From NCBI GenBank assembly GCA_964030785.1, contig OZ034970.1, forward strand, positions 1,236,911 to 1,300,910: a DNA stretch of 64,000 bases, given 5' to 3'. The position numbers and the translations under genes were made by a program. Source of the DNA: Siderastrea siderea (Eukaryota; Cnidaria; Anthozoa; Scleractinia; Rhizangiidae). Under the pieces are notes generated by a model, which saw only the letters and a program-made list of their open reading frames with translations, had not been told where the DNA came from and made no database searches. Each line of letters begins with the position of its first letter. Positions within the stretch are counted from its first letter, which is position 1. Shown here piece after piece: positions 1-14,500 of the stretch.

Positions 1-1979
1 GTCGGTGTTTTACTGACACCCACCAAATTCGGTGGCCATCAAACCTTAACTAACACCATTAAAAATTTCTTTTGTTCAACAATGTTGAATTCGTAACCTA
101 TAGGCAGCAATGTTAAAGACATGCACATACAGGAAACGCGTGCACCAAGTGCTAAGTGCTAGAACGTGCATCATGGTTGCAAAGAAAGTGTTGATTCATT
201 TGCAGCATATGCGTATAGCTGTCGCTTAAGTGTGTGGGAATTTTCTTTTGTTTTTTAGCCACTGGACCAACCGAAAATTCTCACTTGCCACAGCGACAGC
301 TATACGTGTATGCTGCAAATGAATCCACCCAAAAAATATATATAGTATGTCCCAGAAATAATGCCCTAGGGACAAGGCGAAACATCGAACGTAACATGTG
401 TAGAACTTGATTCAAATTAGCAATGGCTTTTGCTCATTTGCATTAGGTTCGTCGCATATAAAGTTCGACGTTTGGCCTTGGCCTTAAGGTGATGATAGAC
501 GGGACGAATCCCAACGACGATTTTTAGTGCAACAATGTTGTCCTAAAAGTTGAAGGTGATGTTACACGGGAAGATTTGCAACCAGCCCGTGTTATGGCTC
601 GCGCTTTGCGCTCGCGAATAATTCTCCCCCTTTCCCTCTCCTTTTCGCGCCTGCCACGCAGGCTAATTTGCAACAACGTCGATTTTTAATGTATGGTAAA
701 AGTCGGGACGATTTTTAGCTCAACGGGGGCAGCGAATGGGGTTCTGGGATGACGTTGCACGAAAAGAAATTACGACAGGCACGTTACACGAAATAACTTG
801 AGCAAAATTCGTGATTTGGTGTTGGAAGTTTTTTAGCTGATTGGTTCAAGAACATGCAGCGCAAAAAATTGCGCAGAAAATCGTCCTCGAACCCATGTTA
901 CGTAGATAAGTCGTCGTTGCGAATCGTCCCCTGTAACAGAGCTCTTAAGTTAATAAAGTTCAGAGCAACAAAACATCCCAACCCACTCATGTTTTAATCA
1001 CACTGCGTCTGCTAAAAATCTCTTTTTAAACTCTTTTTGAATGGTCTTTCAGAAGGAGGCTAAAACGAGCTAAAATAGTTTTAACAAACTGCGAAAAAGG
1101 GACTTCAGGTTTATTGCGTGATTAAGAGTGGTACCGTCACATTTTAAAGAAGAAGAAATTGTTCTTCTGCATGTCCAGTGATAGCTATGTCCAGCAACCC
1201 AATGATCGCGAACAAGGTTTGGTGATTAAAAGATAGAAGATCAAAACAAAATTAGTTGTTTTAGTTGTACCATTTCATAACTTTTATTTTATAATAGCCA
1301 AATTATTGTTAAACGGCTTGGCAGAAAGAGGAATGTAATCAAGAATTCAGCCGCGTCTTAATAATTTGAGTCGTCAGGGCAATGACAGCAAAGTTGTAAA
1401 AGTCAATAAGTCAAGCCTGCAATAAATTATTATGGTTTCAGCTTTCTAGTCAGTGGATATTTTCTCAGTCAAGTGCATGTGACCATTCAAATGGAACGTT
1501 GTCCCTGAACACGAACAATGTATTGAGCAGTTCTTTTCTGAATGCTGTTTATTGTGCTGTACGAGGTGGATCTAACTTTCCAGTCTGTGGATGAATTCCT
1601 CGAGTGCGACTTTTCAAATAAAAAACTTCACATATTAAGCAGTACTTTGGCATGGTGCTGTTTGTTATGTTGAACAAGGAGGTTCTTAGTTATGCGTCTA
1701 CGGATAAGTTCCTCGAGTGTGACCATCCATGTAAAGCAGTACTCGCCTGTGGTTATGTTTTTTTTTTTTTAATATTTCGTAGAAATCTAAGATGCTTGTG
1801 AATCATATTCCCAGTTTTCAGCTAAGCCGGGTTCTCCTCATAGTGAAGAAGTTAAGTCGAGTTGGCAAAAGGTTATTCCATAACCAATGATTACGTAACT
1901 ATAAGGCTATCACTATCGGGAGTCGGCTCCTTAAAAAACAAGTCAGTTTAGTGCCCAAAAAGTCATGATATCTACTTAC
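1..1979. other. Gene-free host stretch (likely SLC16 intron)
   Basis: No coding exon could be recognised. The stretch is AT-rich and contains a small inverted repeat near 190-325 (described separately). It is probably intronic sequence of the minus-strand transporter gene whose first coding exon ends at 1980. Confidence 0.5.
188..326. repeat. Short foldback (MITE-like) element
   Basis: The arm beginning GATTCATTTGCAGCATA recurs inverted at the far end (TATGCTGCAAATGAATC) with a loop of about 70 bp. This is direct inverted-repeat evidence; no flanking target duplication was established. Confidence 0.55.
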
Positions 1980-2202
1980 CTGTTCTTTCTCTTGTCTCAT
2001 CAAAATATTCCATCAGTTCAGGAAACAAAACGCCAAAGCTGAGCGCAAACCCCAAGTTAACAGCATTACAAACCGCTGAGCAAACACATACCACCCAGGA
2101 AAATGAACTGTCTTTGAAGCGTTTGCCTCTAAACAGCCATGATATTTTCACAAAGATGGTTTCAGATTCTGGAGTTTTATCCATTATCGTTATCCGCATC
2201 AA
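1980..2202 (-). CDS. First coding exon of monocarboxylate-transporter-like protein (SLC16/MFS)
   Basis: A 74-codon open exon ends in a canonical donor (AACAG|GTAAGTAGA, leaving one base). The predicted peptide has a charged cytosolic N terminus, then DSSFSWVVCVCSAVCNAVNL and GFALSFGVLFPELMEYF. This is the layout of TM1 of SLC16 transporters: acidic residue, WVV, then a glycine-rich helix ending GVLFPE. Family members move monocarboxylates or related solutes across the plasma membrane. Start candidates are ATG at 2202, 2199 or 2184. The next exon should begin with the Thr-Trp part of the family and lies left of position 1 or was not recognised. Partial gene; substrate unknown. Confidence 0.6.
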
Positions 2203-3639
2203 TGTGTACCAAAGTTAAGCTAAACAGACAGAAGCGAACAAACCTAGATGACAAAGCGAAGGACTAGACAATGTCCGTATGCCCCCCAGCCTTGACAACG
2301 ACAACAATACACTGCGTGGTGCGTGTAAGAAAAGTAATTAAAAATGGGAGTTCTAGAAATCGTGTTGTGTCAGCTGTTGAACGCATGAACGAGGATTACG
2401 AAACCGGTGCAAATGCTTTACCACTATCAACTAATGTGTGAAATAAACCATGGGTTCGATTCTCGTAAGGGCCTGATTATTTATTTATCTATTTATTTTT
2501 CTGGTTTAATTTGCAGCTGCCTCGGTTACGTTTAATTTCCTTCCGGTGAACTCGTCACAAACAAGCTCTCAGAAAGAACTTCCCATGTTCAGAAAACAGT
2601 GACTGGCTCGACTTGAGTTCATAACAAAGAGATAGCGAGACACTTAAGATAAAAAAGGAATTTTTTTGTGACGTGTGCTGCAACGGATGCTCTGGCATTC
2701 ACGCCTACTCTAGTTTGTACTTAGCTCCCTGTGAGTGTTTCAGTACGTCGTATGTTGTTTCGAAAAAGAACATAAGAACTGATAAGTAAGTTGAAAATTT
2801 CCTCAACAACTTCTAAGTCCTGACCATGAAATATACTAAGGCTGCCTAACATTTAACCTCCAACGCAGACATTCTTTGAGCTTGCCACACATTCTATAAC
2901 GTACATTGTATCGATATTAAAAAGACCGTTTGATTAATTTCTTCGCGCTTGAGTTAATTGTCGGACATTTTCGGACAATTTCTCATTGCTTGAGTTGTAA
3001 CACTTCCTGTTAACCTGATAAACTACCACTGTTAAGTCCACGGATGATATGAATTACGAAAGACTGTTTAACCTGACTGACTTACTCTCAACCTTTGTGA
3101 TCTCCGATTTATTTCAGAACAGCTTTTCCAAAACAGACAAATCGCACACATCTAATCTCAATGCAATATTCAAAGTAAATTAGGCTGAGTAAAAGCTTAT
3201 GGTTCTCCAACTTTCACGCAGTAGAGATCAGTAAACACTATCAAGAAAAAGCTGCGAGCAAATTTATTGCTATAGTGACTTGGTTGACCAACTCTTATGA
3301 AAATATGTTTTCAGTCCATTGTTTCCAAATGTAGTTAAAGTTACCAATGGTCCAATATCTCATATATCTTACTAGATGTTTTTGCTTGAAGTATCTCGGT
3401 ATATTTTTACGAGTTGTGCTGTATTTTGACCAGCTCTCAGGGCGACTCAAAATACAAACAACTAGTATTTATTAACCAACTTAACCTTTTTCAACCTTTT
3501 TCAGTAACTTGAAAGAAAGCTGCAAGTGTAACAGGACGAGTGCGCGCTCCGCGCTACTGTACAATAACCAACTGTACAATATCGTGCTATATTTGTACTT
3601 GTTTCGCGCGCTTTTGTGTACAATAACTAATACAGTTGG

Positions 3640-3679
<40 letters not shown>

Positions 3680-4431
3680 CAATAAGCATTTTAAGCATGT
3701 AGACGTTGTAATACTTCACATAATAATAATGTCAGTATCTTCGATTTGTAGCTGACAAGTTGAGTTATGCGCACATCCAATCTTATTTTACCTCGATAGG
3801 ATCTATTGAAAAAATGCCTTGTTAACCAATATCAGTGCTGTTGATGGGTCGTTTTAAGATTTCTTTAAATTAAAAAAAAAACCTTTTCAATCCCTACAGA
3901 GCCATAGCTCTTTAGCAGGCTTCACATGAGATTTTTTGGATGGTGTTGGATCGCATGTTTGATGAAAATTGAATTTCTTTCAACATCTTTCAGCATCACG
4001 GTTCAACATCACTCAACGTCACGCAACAGTGTGGCACGTGGCACGTGCAACATGCTGACGTTGTTCGATAGAAATGTTGGATACGCCGTGCGGGGTTTGA
4101 AAGATGCTAACATGCTTGACACAATCACAAACCACAAGTGCCAAAGCTCCAGTTAAGTGACTGAAATTTAAAATTATTTGAAATTACGAATGCAAAGGTT
4201 CGCTCTCCGGCCGAGAATAAATGTCTTCCTAATTTTTGCTATCAACCAGTATAAATATTACGAAAGGTTGCACAGTTCTCCAGAGCACAAGCACATTCCT
4301 CTTTTCATTAAATGAGCTTTAATTCTTGAAATCCGCCATTTCTTTTCACAATTTCCGCAATTTAGAATAAATCCATGCATAGTGTATACACAACTATACA
4401 CTGAAAACGTTCCAAAATATTGCCATAAAAC
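2203..4431. other. Host intergenic stretch
   Basis: No supported coding sequence. It contains a short TTTA-rich tract near 2480, the TAA microsatellite at 3641-3677, and a degenerate repeat around 4130-4290 that resembles one arm of the foldback at 4432-4773. Confidence 0.5.
3641..3677. repeat. (TAA)n microsatellite
   Basis: About twelve uninterrupted TAA units. Confidence 0.95.
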
Positions 4432-4773
4432 CACAGGTAGCCAAAGCTTTAGTTATGACTGAAAATCCGGCAATAAAATTCCGTGAGATTGACGGTACTT
4501 CTTTGTTTATATTTTACTTACTTGCTCTCTGGGGCAAAAGTGTCTTTCTTGAATTAGTGTCTTTCTGATTTATCCTCCCAATGAGTATTACAATTATGAA
4601 AGTTCATAATTATAATACTCATTGGGAGGATAAATTAGAACGACTTTAATTCTCGCTTGGAGAGCGAACCTTTGCCCCAGATAGCAAGCAAGTAATATAT
4701 AAACCAAGAAGCACTGTTAATTGCACAGAATTTTATTGATTTTCAGTCATAACTGAAGCTTTGGCTACCTGTG
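4432..4773. repeat. Long palindromic foldback element (MITE-like)
   Basis: The left end CACAGGTAGCCAAAGCTTTA is inverted at the right end (ending GGCTACCTGTG), and the arms continue to an almost perfect central palindrome around 4575-4632. The whole 342 bp can fold on itself and no ORF is present. A degenerate relative lies just upstream near 4130-4290, so the family is dispersed. Confidence 0.75.
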
Positions 4774-5370
4774 ACAAAACTACAATATTAAGTGCTTCTT
4801 GCGGATGAAATCAAACGTCGGTATCCATCCGCTGACCTTTGTGTACTAACACCGCACGCGTACTTTATCTCATTTTCATTGGACCGATCCGCACACATAA
4901 AATAAAGTATCCAAAGCAAACACTTGCGCGTGTCGTGCCAATCGTCCAAGGAGCCGGAGAGCGACATTTAATCGAAAACTAATCGTTAATGTCGAAGGTA
5001 GTTTACGTTTGCTTTGGTTTTGTTTTACTTCGCTCTCTGATTGGTCAAAAAACTTGCGCCCCTTTCTCAACCAATCAGAAGTGAAACCAATGTTGGCTTT
5101 CTCGCGCTCAGTTTCCCGCAGCTGATGCCATGTACATGTGTTTGCCGTTCGAGTTCTGATTGGTCCATTGCGTTGTTTGAGACTGTTGTGATTGGTTACA
5201 GTAATTGTTTTGGTTTTGGTTTTACGACACTCAGTTGTGAACTGCAATAAACCTTTGAACAAATTGGAGGCCGTTTTCGGTCGCTTTTCCCCGTAGCGCC
5301 TCTGTTCACCAGACACCCCTGTTGTCTTGAACGTACATCCTTGTAGAGTTCCATCTTTCTACTGACTTGT
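4774..5370. other. 3' flank of TRP-SPRY gene 1
   Basis: No supported CDS. It carries several CCAAT-like/ATTGGT boxes (5035-5210), as in a dispersed repeat. Open frames here on the minus strand are not supported by any family motif. Confidence 0.4.
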
Positions 5371-5532
5371 TTAAGGTTCCTTTCCTTTGTCCTTTTGAGT
5401 TTCTGCACTAATTGTGATCTTGTCTGTCAATCTTGATAACAAGATGTCAAGTTTTTCGTTTGTTCTATCAATCTTATTGTCAAGTTCCTCAATCTTTCGT
5501 TCCTCGCATTCTTCACATTTACTCGAGAGCAT
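5371..5532 (-). CDS. TRP-SPRY gene 1, terminal coiled-coil exon
   Basis: Acceptor TTCTAG|ATGCTC. It encodes 53 residues, starting MLSSKCEECEERKIEELDNK and ending in TAA at 5371-5373. The heptad-like Ile/Leu spacing suggests a short coiled coil, possibly assembling the tetramer. Gene 2 ends in a longer coiled-coil exon that also opens with ATG. Confidence 0.7.
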   Translation of the reverse strand: MLSSKCEECEERKIEELDNKIDRTNEKLDILLSRLTDKITISAETQKDKGKEP

Positions 5533-8500
5533 CTAGAAAGCGTGGTGTAAACGAAAAAAACTTAAGTCAAGCTCGTTGCTTAACAAATAAAAATTCTTTT
5601 TTCTTTATCATCAGAGAAACATAAAATAGTTAATGAAAATTTATGTGGTTACTTTTTTCCCATTTGGGCTTGGTAATTATAAATGTCTACAATTCAGTTG
5701 GCATACATGTTTGTTTACAGGTTTCGAAATGCATTCATGTCAACAGTAACGGAAAGACAAGGCGGGTGGGGGTGAAGGTGCGGAGATGCGAAGTACATGC
5801 GCAGGGAGGTTTCAAGAGTTAATGGAAATAATTGATACTAGAAAAAGCCGAATTACTGGGATTTGTTTCCTTTAAACAAGAAAGAGAGCAGGTCCCCTGG
5901 ACCTCCCTACATTTACCAATGGATGTCGAGAAGAGGAGTGTTATTTTGATAAGGTGAAAGTCTGAGTCTCATATAGTGAATATTACGAGACAGCTGTCCA
6001 CTGACGCAGACATCGCTAGAAGCGTTGTTCCGTCTACAAGAGGTGGGATTAACATTGATCACAGATTACCATCCCAGCAAAAGGAAATACATTGTGGTAC
6101 CGTTTCATGCAATAAATGTTTAATCGGTATTGCCATATTTTATAAGTCACTACTGTGGAAATATTTTTTTCTTACCTTGGCTAAAACGCTACATCCGTGA
6201 GTCAATCCAATGTAAGGGTATAACGCTTTGCCAGAGTTCATGAATACGTGATTCGGTCCATCTCGGATAGTAATCTTTCTGTCATTCAAAGTAAAGGCGA
6301 CTTGGATTTTTCCATCTTTCTTTTTCCCATTTTCAAACATGAGTGTGCATCGAATGCGATCACCTCGGCGAGCCATGCGGCCTGCCTCAGGAGAAACAAT
6401 GCTAATCAATTTACAGTCTATAAGTGGCCCTTAAACGGATCATTTTTAAAAACAATAATAAAAAACCAGACAGACAGAGAGACAGACAAACAAACAAGCA
6501 AAGAGGCAAACAAACAACCCTGAATTTAAACAAATTTCATCAGTGGCTCGGAAAACAACTTCCTGCACATTTTTGAAGGTATGCGAATTTATGGCCTATA
6601 TGGCAAATTTGGCTACGTACAAAAATTGCCTCTTCGATCAATCGTTGCTTTAAAATCGGAGAATGTTTTTACACATTTGCAGCAATTATTTGACAGCAAA
6701 AACAAAGAAAAGGTTAGTTTGGACAGACTGTAAAATTGTAATTTTTTAAACGGGAACCTAGTGATCTAGCGCGCAGTTAGGGTTAATCACTGGTTTCCTT
6801 AGTAAAAGTGCAGTTATTTCCCGGTGGATGGAATCTTAGTTCATCACATACTTACTTTCCAATTTTTGTTTTAATAACTGTTTCCATGGCAACGTCCGTT
6901 TTGCACTTTACAACATATCTATAACCTATTTATGTCTTCGTTATTGACCAATCAGAAATTCAGTGCATGTTTCGCTGAGCATATTATGAAATTGTTTAAT
7001 TAGAGGAATAGAAATATACTGTGTGATACACCTGTTGAGGGCTGCAGAGTCATGCCTTTTGTCATGAAAAAAACCTTTTGACACGTTTTGGAAAAAAAAC
7101 CTTTTGACACGTTTTGCACGTTTTGAAACGTTATGTTTATCGTTACCGTCGTCGTCTTGGTTGCTTAAATTCCCTTCCCTATATAGTGCCTCCGTTTCAT
7201 CTCAGCTTTGGTACAAAATGCAACTTTAATTCTAGTAGTTGTCAGTGGTACCTATTGTTTCTCTGCCACCATTGCTAGTATTCTGAAAGATTCTTCCATC
7301 ATCAGTGTGATATCCCACAGAGCCTGTGTGCCATCCGGGCATTGCACTTGTATCGTAGTCTTTATTCACTACTCCTATTCCCAACCATCGTAACTCCCCA
7401 GTTTCTAAAAATGCCACCTTCAGTTAACGAGATGAGACAATACGTTAAAAAATGCTTATTGGATTATTATTAAAGGAAGTGCGAGGGCCTATTGCGTCTT
7501 CAAGATGCTACGAAAAGGAAAATAGAAAATCAATTGAAAAGAAAATTGAAAAACATTTAAATATGCTAATTTTCAGAGTTGAGATTTCTGCTAAAACAGG
7601 TAGACTGCTGGCTTTGTAGGTATTTCGGGCTGCGCCCTCGTCAACTATCATGTGTTATAGTACAATTCTAAATTTTGGCGTGCTCCCATTGATCGAATTC
7701 GATCACGTGACGCGATAGTGTCTCTCCTTAGTAGGCGGCTATCAGCACATATTGCCCGCTTATGTCAATTTTCGCTCAAAATTTAACGTTGTACAATAAA
7801 AACAATAGAGTCCTCCTGTCTCAGGCCTTATGTGTGATAGGTTCCCTAGGAAATTTGATGTTCAATCTTCTAATATTTGTTGTGAACATCAAATTTCCTC
7901 AGGCAAACTATCACACGATAGTGCCTTCGACAGAAGAACTCCACTGTTTAAACAGAAATTGCGAGCACTCATAATCTAACTGTTAATTTGTTTTTTGCTC
8001 CACTTATCTTAGTTATCGTCTACATACTTGTTGCTACTCACTTCAAAGTGCGGAAACGCCGGTGAAAATGGTGTTAGGTATCTGGCGCCATGTATATGTT
8101 CTGAGTCTGGACAATCCACCGTACGTTCGCAAGACAAAAGCAAACCGTCTATTTGCACTCCTTTGTGGACTTGCCACGCCTCGAAATAAGGAAACACACA
8201 CATTAACAAAAACCATAAAGAAAAAGAGTTTCTCACCATTTCTAAACTTTTGGTGAATAATGGGCTGACATTGCACAGGGTTCTTACGCACGAGACTTAA
8301 TTGCGCTTCTTTTATAAGATGCAGTGTCCCTGGTAAAAAGAAAAATAAACTGTCTGCAGTGCTTAACCCTTTAAACCCTAACTGTTACGAAAATGAAATT
8401 TCTCTTTACATTATCAATACTTGTTCAAACATTCAAGTGATGAGAATAAAGAAAGTGATCAACAAGGATAAGATGTCTTGATATTTAGACAAATTCAATT

Positions 8501-11475
8501 CTCCGTACTAGTTCCGTAGGAATTGTATGGAGAACAGTAAGGAGAATAGGCATTTTTATTTCAGGGCTTAAAGCGTTAATCGTGGCTTTAAAAAAAACTT
8601 TAACCGTCAGTAAAGGAAGGAACTGTTTCAAATGTTCCTCCATGAAAAGCTCCTATTTTCCTGCATACCTACTCCTTGCATTTTTGTAAACTTTCCATTT
8701 CCAGTGTAAATGAAGTGGTCATGTCTCATAGTTACCTCCGGACAAGCCTTAGTAACAGCTTGCTGGCAGCTTTTTCGATCCAAGAAGGTTCTGTAAAGAA
8801 CCTGGTTCACCATGTTTTCTGTTTTCTCCATTTCCTGAAGCACCTGATCGAGTTTACCTAAACACAGTTAAACGAAGACAATTAACTTAAAGAACATTGG
8901 GAATACTCCGTTTATAGCTTATAAGAATAAGTTCAACGCTTATAAAAATCCTTTAAAACATGCTACCTTTGATAGCATTTAACCGCTCCAAATCTGCACT
9001 TTACTTTAAGATCAACTCAGTTTTTATGATATAAAGTTACTTTGATCTGCCGTTTCCTCATGTTTTACAACAGAAAGGTTTGACAAATCATGACAAGATT
9101 AGGTAGCAAAGCCTCCTTGAGTTCAGCAACAGTGTATTTACAATGAACAATACAAAGTGTAGAACTGGAGAGTTTAACAGCGAGTTTCTTCTCGCCTTCA
9201 CACTGCTTAAAAATTCCCCTTCTTTAAAATGTCACAGACAAGAGAAGAAAATAAGCTATGTGCTTAAAACATGAGCATACTGAACACACTTTTCGGGACG
9301 AGTGTAATCTCAGCAGTCTACAGTCATGTCACAATTTATACGCTCATGAATCCACAACGTTCGCTTTTTTGAGAAATGCAGTGTAACTGAACAAATACAA
9401 TTAGTTTAGTGTAAACCTGTCTAAGGCAGTTCAGTATCACTGTTCACCATTAGCAATTACTACTCAACGATCAGGGAACCAACCACATAGTGTTGCACTA
9501 CATCACAACAAATATCTACTGTTGAGCCTCACGGAATAATTAAAATGTGATTATTTCGAACACTCACACGTTGGAGGAAAGAAATCCCCGTATTTGAATC
9601 TGTACATATGTAAAAGTCTACGGACTATGAATTTGAGCCATTGTTCCTGAAAAAAATGTGAAAACAAAAACAAAATCACAGGGAGATGAACTGATTGTTA
9701 TAAGAGAAAGTAATTGAATAACTTAGATTTTTTGTTGGGAAGATTAAATTTTACATGTTTTTACGACACTTTTTCAGTGCATTGCATTGTTTTTCATGAC
9801 GAAGATTCGACTTATCAACAGTTATTAGATAAAGCTGAAACCACTTCTCTTTACAGTCAAAGAATACAAAGTATGTTAATTACTATTTATAAATGTTTAC
9901 ACCTTGCCAATTATCCTAAGTATTTAAAAGAACTATTAACAGTACGACCGTCTATCTATAATCTTATATAAAGATACCGTATTTACTCGATTAAACGCCG
10001 CCCTCGAATAAACGCCCTGGATTAAACGCCACAGATGGAAGCAAAATTACCAATAAACGCCGCCCTCGAATAAACGCCGTACCCAATCAGAAAAAGGAAT
10101 AAGAAAAAAAAATAACAAGAATAAGAAAAAAAAATAAGAATAAGAAAAAAAGAATAAGAAAAAAAATAACAAGAACGGTAAAACTCGGTAATCTACACAT
10201 GAATCTTGTACATATCACAAGCCAAACAATTATGATTCTATCTCAGCAAAAAAGGGAGACATTGGAACTTTAAACATGTTTCTGTTTTACATAGTATTTA
10301 CGAATGATTTACCGTAATTATTATCAGTGATTTAAGAAATTTGATTTTGAAATAAACGCCGCCCTCGAATAAACGCCGCCCTTGAATGAACGCCGCATCG
10401 GAAACGCTAAAAATTTAACAAACGCCGCGGTGTTTAATCGAGTAAATACGGTACTGATATTCTATCATTACCAAAACCAGCCACGTATGGCCTGCACTCT
10501 TTCGAATATTTTGCAGTGAAATTATGGAACTCATTACCGGATACTATTAGAAGAGAATGTACTCTAACTAGTTTTAACCGTCTTTTGAAAACAATCTCTT
10601 TTCAAGAATGATTTTTAGCCTATTACAATCTTCAATGAACAATGTAGTATTTTAGATAACTATTTTAGATATTTGTAATGTAAATAAGTTTCTTTTTTCT
10701 TCGTTTTAACTTCTTATGTTACACGGAGATATTAGCCTTTCTGGCTACCCTAAAATTCGTGTTAAAATAAAATTCATTTATGTATGTAAGTATTGCTACG
10801 TTAGCTCAGTAGGTGTTCCTACGTAACCAGCTTCGAGCTGCCACTTTTTTGAACCTGCCATACTAGATTAAGTATTACTGGCTGAGAAATAACTCGAAAA
10901 ACACATAATCCAGCTTACCTTTCGATTTTCATTGCTATGTTTTATTGCTGCGTTATCTCGCTTTTTTAGGAGGCCATAGATTCCAGCAGCGGGAATAGAA
11001 ACAATGTTAAATGGTACTGGCACAGGGTGATAGTCACTGTAAGTTTGGATTGTAATAGCTTTTTGGAATGCCCACTCTCTCTCTGAATTATTCTAATAAG
11101 AACAAAAGTTCATGAAAAATAAATAATCTGCCATCATTCTACAGTGCAACTGGTTAAAAGCTGTAGCTGTAAGTTGAAGCTACGTTCACTATATATATCA
11201 AGGTTTTTTAAAGACATATTTCAACTGTGATGTCTTTCGTTCCAGAACGAAACAATGCATTAATTAATAAAATAATCCAGGAAATCACTGATTAAATACT
11301 TTGATAAATTTAAGTGATCTTAAAAACTTAGAATCATGTAACCCAATCAACTAAGGAAACCGTATCAAGCGCAAAATAAACTATAGAAAGGACGTTTACT
11401 TCATAATAAAGATATCGATGTACTGTTCAGCAGGTCACGAGCGGGGGTCAAATAATAATACTACTACTACTAATA

Positions 11476-11537
<62 letters not shown>

Positions 11538-14500
11538 CATAACTTAATTGACTACTCCCCTTGAAGAGCTTTTCAGGGACAATAAAAGAAATAATTCAAA
11601 TGAACATAACAGCTTTAAGAACCCAACTGGCGGGAGGTTCACAGCGGTCAGACGCAAAAAACAACGTCACTTCCGGTCTTTCAGATCCTTGAAGTTTGAA
11701 CCAGTTCAGACTTTTACGAGCGCAAAGTTCGTATAAAAACGATGCACAAAATGTCCCGATAAAGCAAATTTCGCGCCGATAAAACTTGTAGATGCCAGTC
11801 ACTACATTCTTAACACATGCTCAAAGTAAAAAGCTTAGGTTTTCAGAAACAGCATTAAGTTTTGCGGTTAAAGTGAAACTTTCGACATTTGCCTTTATTT
11901 TCTTTTGTAAATTATCGTGGGAACTGCGCACGCGTCGTGCGTTTGAACGCTGTGAAGGCGGGAGGCAGACCAGCTGGCGATTTGCGAGCATGGCCGAAGG
12001 GTTAAACTCGGGAATACCGAGAACAACTCCAGCTGCTGCTCAGAGCGGGACTTAAGCCCGGGACCTCCGGATTTCAAGTCCAGCGCCCAAACCACTCGAC
12101 CACACTGCCTCCTCAAAAAGAAAACATCTGAGCTCTCAATGGCAATCGAACCCCAGGCCTTCCAAACACCGCTCATTGAGGAGTCATTGAGATGCTGGGA
12201 GACCAGTGGCGAGGTTTCCTAGGTTCATTGTAGCATTCACGTCTTGTATACTGCTGGGATCAACCATAACACAAGCTTTCATATGCTATATATATTCATA
12301 CGCATTTCCGCCAATGAGAGCATGCGCAGCTTCCATTCAGTGCTACAAACGATAATCTGACGGTAATAATAGAATCAACTGCTGAACTACCTGCACTTGC
12401 TGATAGGTGTTAGACAACAACGCGATCAGCATGTTGACAAGAAGGATGAGTCCCATGACAAGATAAGCAGCAAACAACAGGCGAGCAAGGACTGCTGAAT
12501 TGTGGTCAACTGAATCAAATAGTTTTAACCCATCTGACAACTCCAACAGCGACCATCCAAGGTGAGTAGCTACCTTCCACCAACTGAAACGAACAATCAG
12601 TCAGTCAGTCAGTCAGTCAGTCAATCAATCAATCAATCAATCAAAAGATATTTATTTTATTTATTTATTTATCATTATTATTCAACAAATTGTCACTATG
12701 CCCATATATGGTAAGGAAGCCCTCAATATCTGTCATCCGTACATGACAGATATCCTGCGGCATACGTAAATGACCATATTTGGAAGTGCACTGCAGATTT
12801 TCTTTCATTGCTTGTTTGGCGACCATTTTGAAAAGCGAGGAGTAGTATTGGGGGACACTTTAGCATAATGAATCAAAAAGACCCACCCCCCTAACTTTTT
12901 AAACCAATCAGGAACTAGTGCCAGTCCTTTTTATCATGTGATCACGGTCAAAGGAATGGACCAATGAGAGAAGGGGTCAAAGGTCAATTATAATTAGGGG
13001 GCACCGGAAGTGATTGTGGAGGTCATGTGATTTGCCACTGCCCAGTTGTAGCCGATGGCGGGCTCAGATAATTTGGGTTGACGGAGTTCAATAACAAGAC
13101 ACACAGAGTTAAACAAGTTTTGAACAAGTTTAATGATCAACAACAACAAGTCTTTTTAAGTGTCTGTGGTGAACGGACATTGACCGCAACAAGTTTCGTC
13201 AGGTGAGATGCTGCACCCGGCTTGATATTTCCAGGTGGTATCTGGTAAGACTTGTCCGCAAATCTGGCAGGGATCTCGAATATCGTCTCGTTTGCACCAA
13301 TGAAGTGAAGGAAAATCAATACCAGGTAGATCTTGTGAGGAGGTTTTGGGAGTTTTGGGTAGATTGTCATCGAGGTGTTGGAACCAACGATCAAGGGCTC
13401 TTTGTTTGACTTGAAGGTCTTGATTTTTTTCTTGGTAATCACCAGGATAGTAGCAGCCTTGATGAAAATGTCCTTTGCACCAGGCTCACCATCTTAGATT
13501 TTCGACGCCATCTTGGACGCCATTTTGGAGGAGAAACAACTCCCGATTTGGGGATAATTTGGACCCTATACTGCTACCCAACCCTTTGAGCCCGCGATCC
13601 CCTTTTTTTCAACCAACTGGTCAGCGGTTTCCCACCCTAGCCAGAGGGTGATTCCCCTACGTCATGTAAGCGTCACGAAATGTCCTCTCTTTGCTGATCT
13701 GAGCCCGCGATCTCCTTTTCCTAGACCGGTCAGCGGTTTTCCAAACAAAAACACGTGAACTCTTCATTTCCAACAACATTCCATTCTGATGACGTCATCA
13801 CTTCTGATCATCACTTCTGATTGTTTAGGGGTGGGTCTTTTCCATACAAAAAACCTCTAGCCGCCATCTTGGATTTGGCTCTCCACCAATCACAAGCCGA
13901 GTTCAGATCTAGTCAGACGGGCTATACTACTTGGACGCCATTTTGGAGGAGAAACAACTCCCGATTTGGGGATAATTTGGACCCTATACTACTACTTGAA
14001 AAGACGCATGCGCATGGTTATTTCACCTACCAGCAGACCAGGAGGATCGTGGGCTCCGATCAGAAAAGAGAGGACAATGACATGGGGTAAAATGAGGGAT
14101 TGCCTTATGTAATTCCGGACTGACTACTCAGACATCGATAGGCAGTGAGGGAGGAACATAGTCGGCCCCTAGACCATGAATGACTATGCCCTTGTCCATC
14201 AGATGGACTACCTCGATGTCAACGACCCGTTACAGTCAGCACATCCTTGGATTGTGGAACAAGAAATACAGAGAGAGTAAAAAATAAAGGAATAAAATAT
14301 TCTTTCGGGTAGAAAAGGATTTTTTTCACAACAACGCGGGGAATGGAAAAACATTGCGAGCTAAACAGAACCGCGATGGTTCGCTTAAAAAATATTTTTG
14401 GCCGGCAGCGAAACACAACACTTACCTCGTGTTAAGCTTTCGCTGTTTTCAAAAAGCCGCTCGCTTTCTTCTCGGAGAAAATGCGAGTTGTCATCTCGTT

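Noticed and set aside
4876..5316. 146-codon minus-strand ORF downstream of TRP-SPRY gene 1
   Set aside because: No motif, lies after the gene's stop codon and runs through CCAAT-rich repeat sequence.
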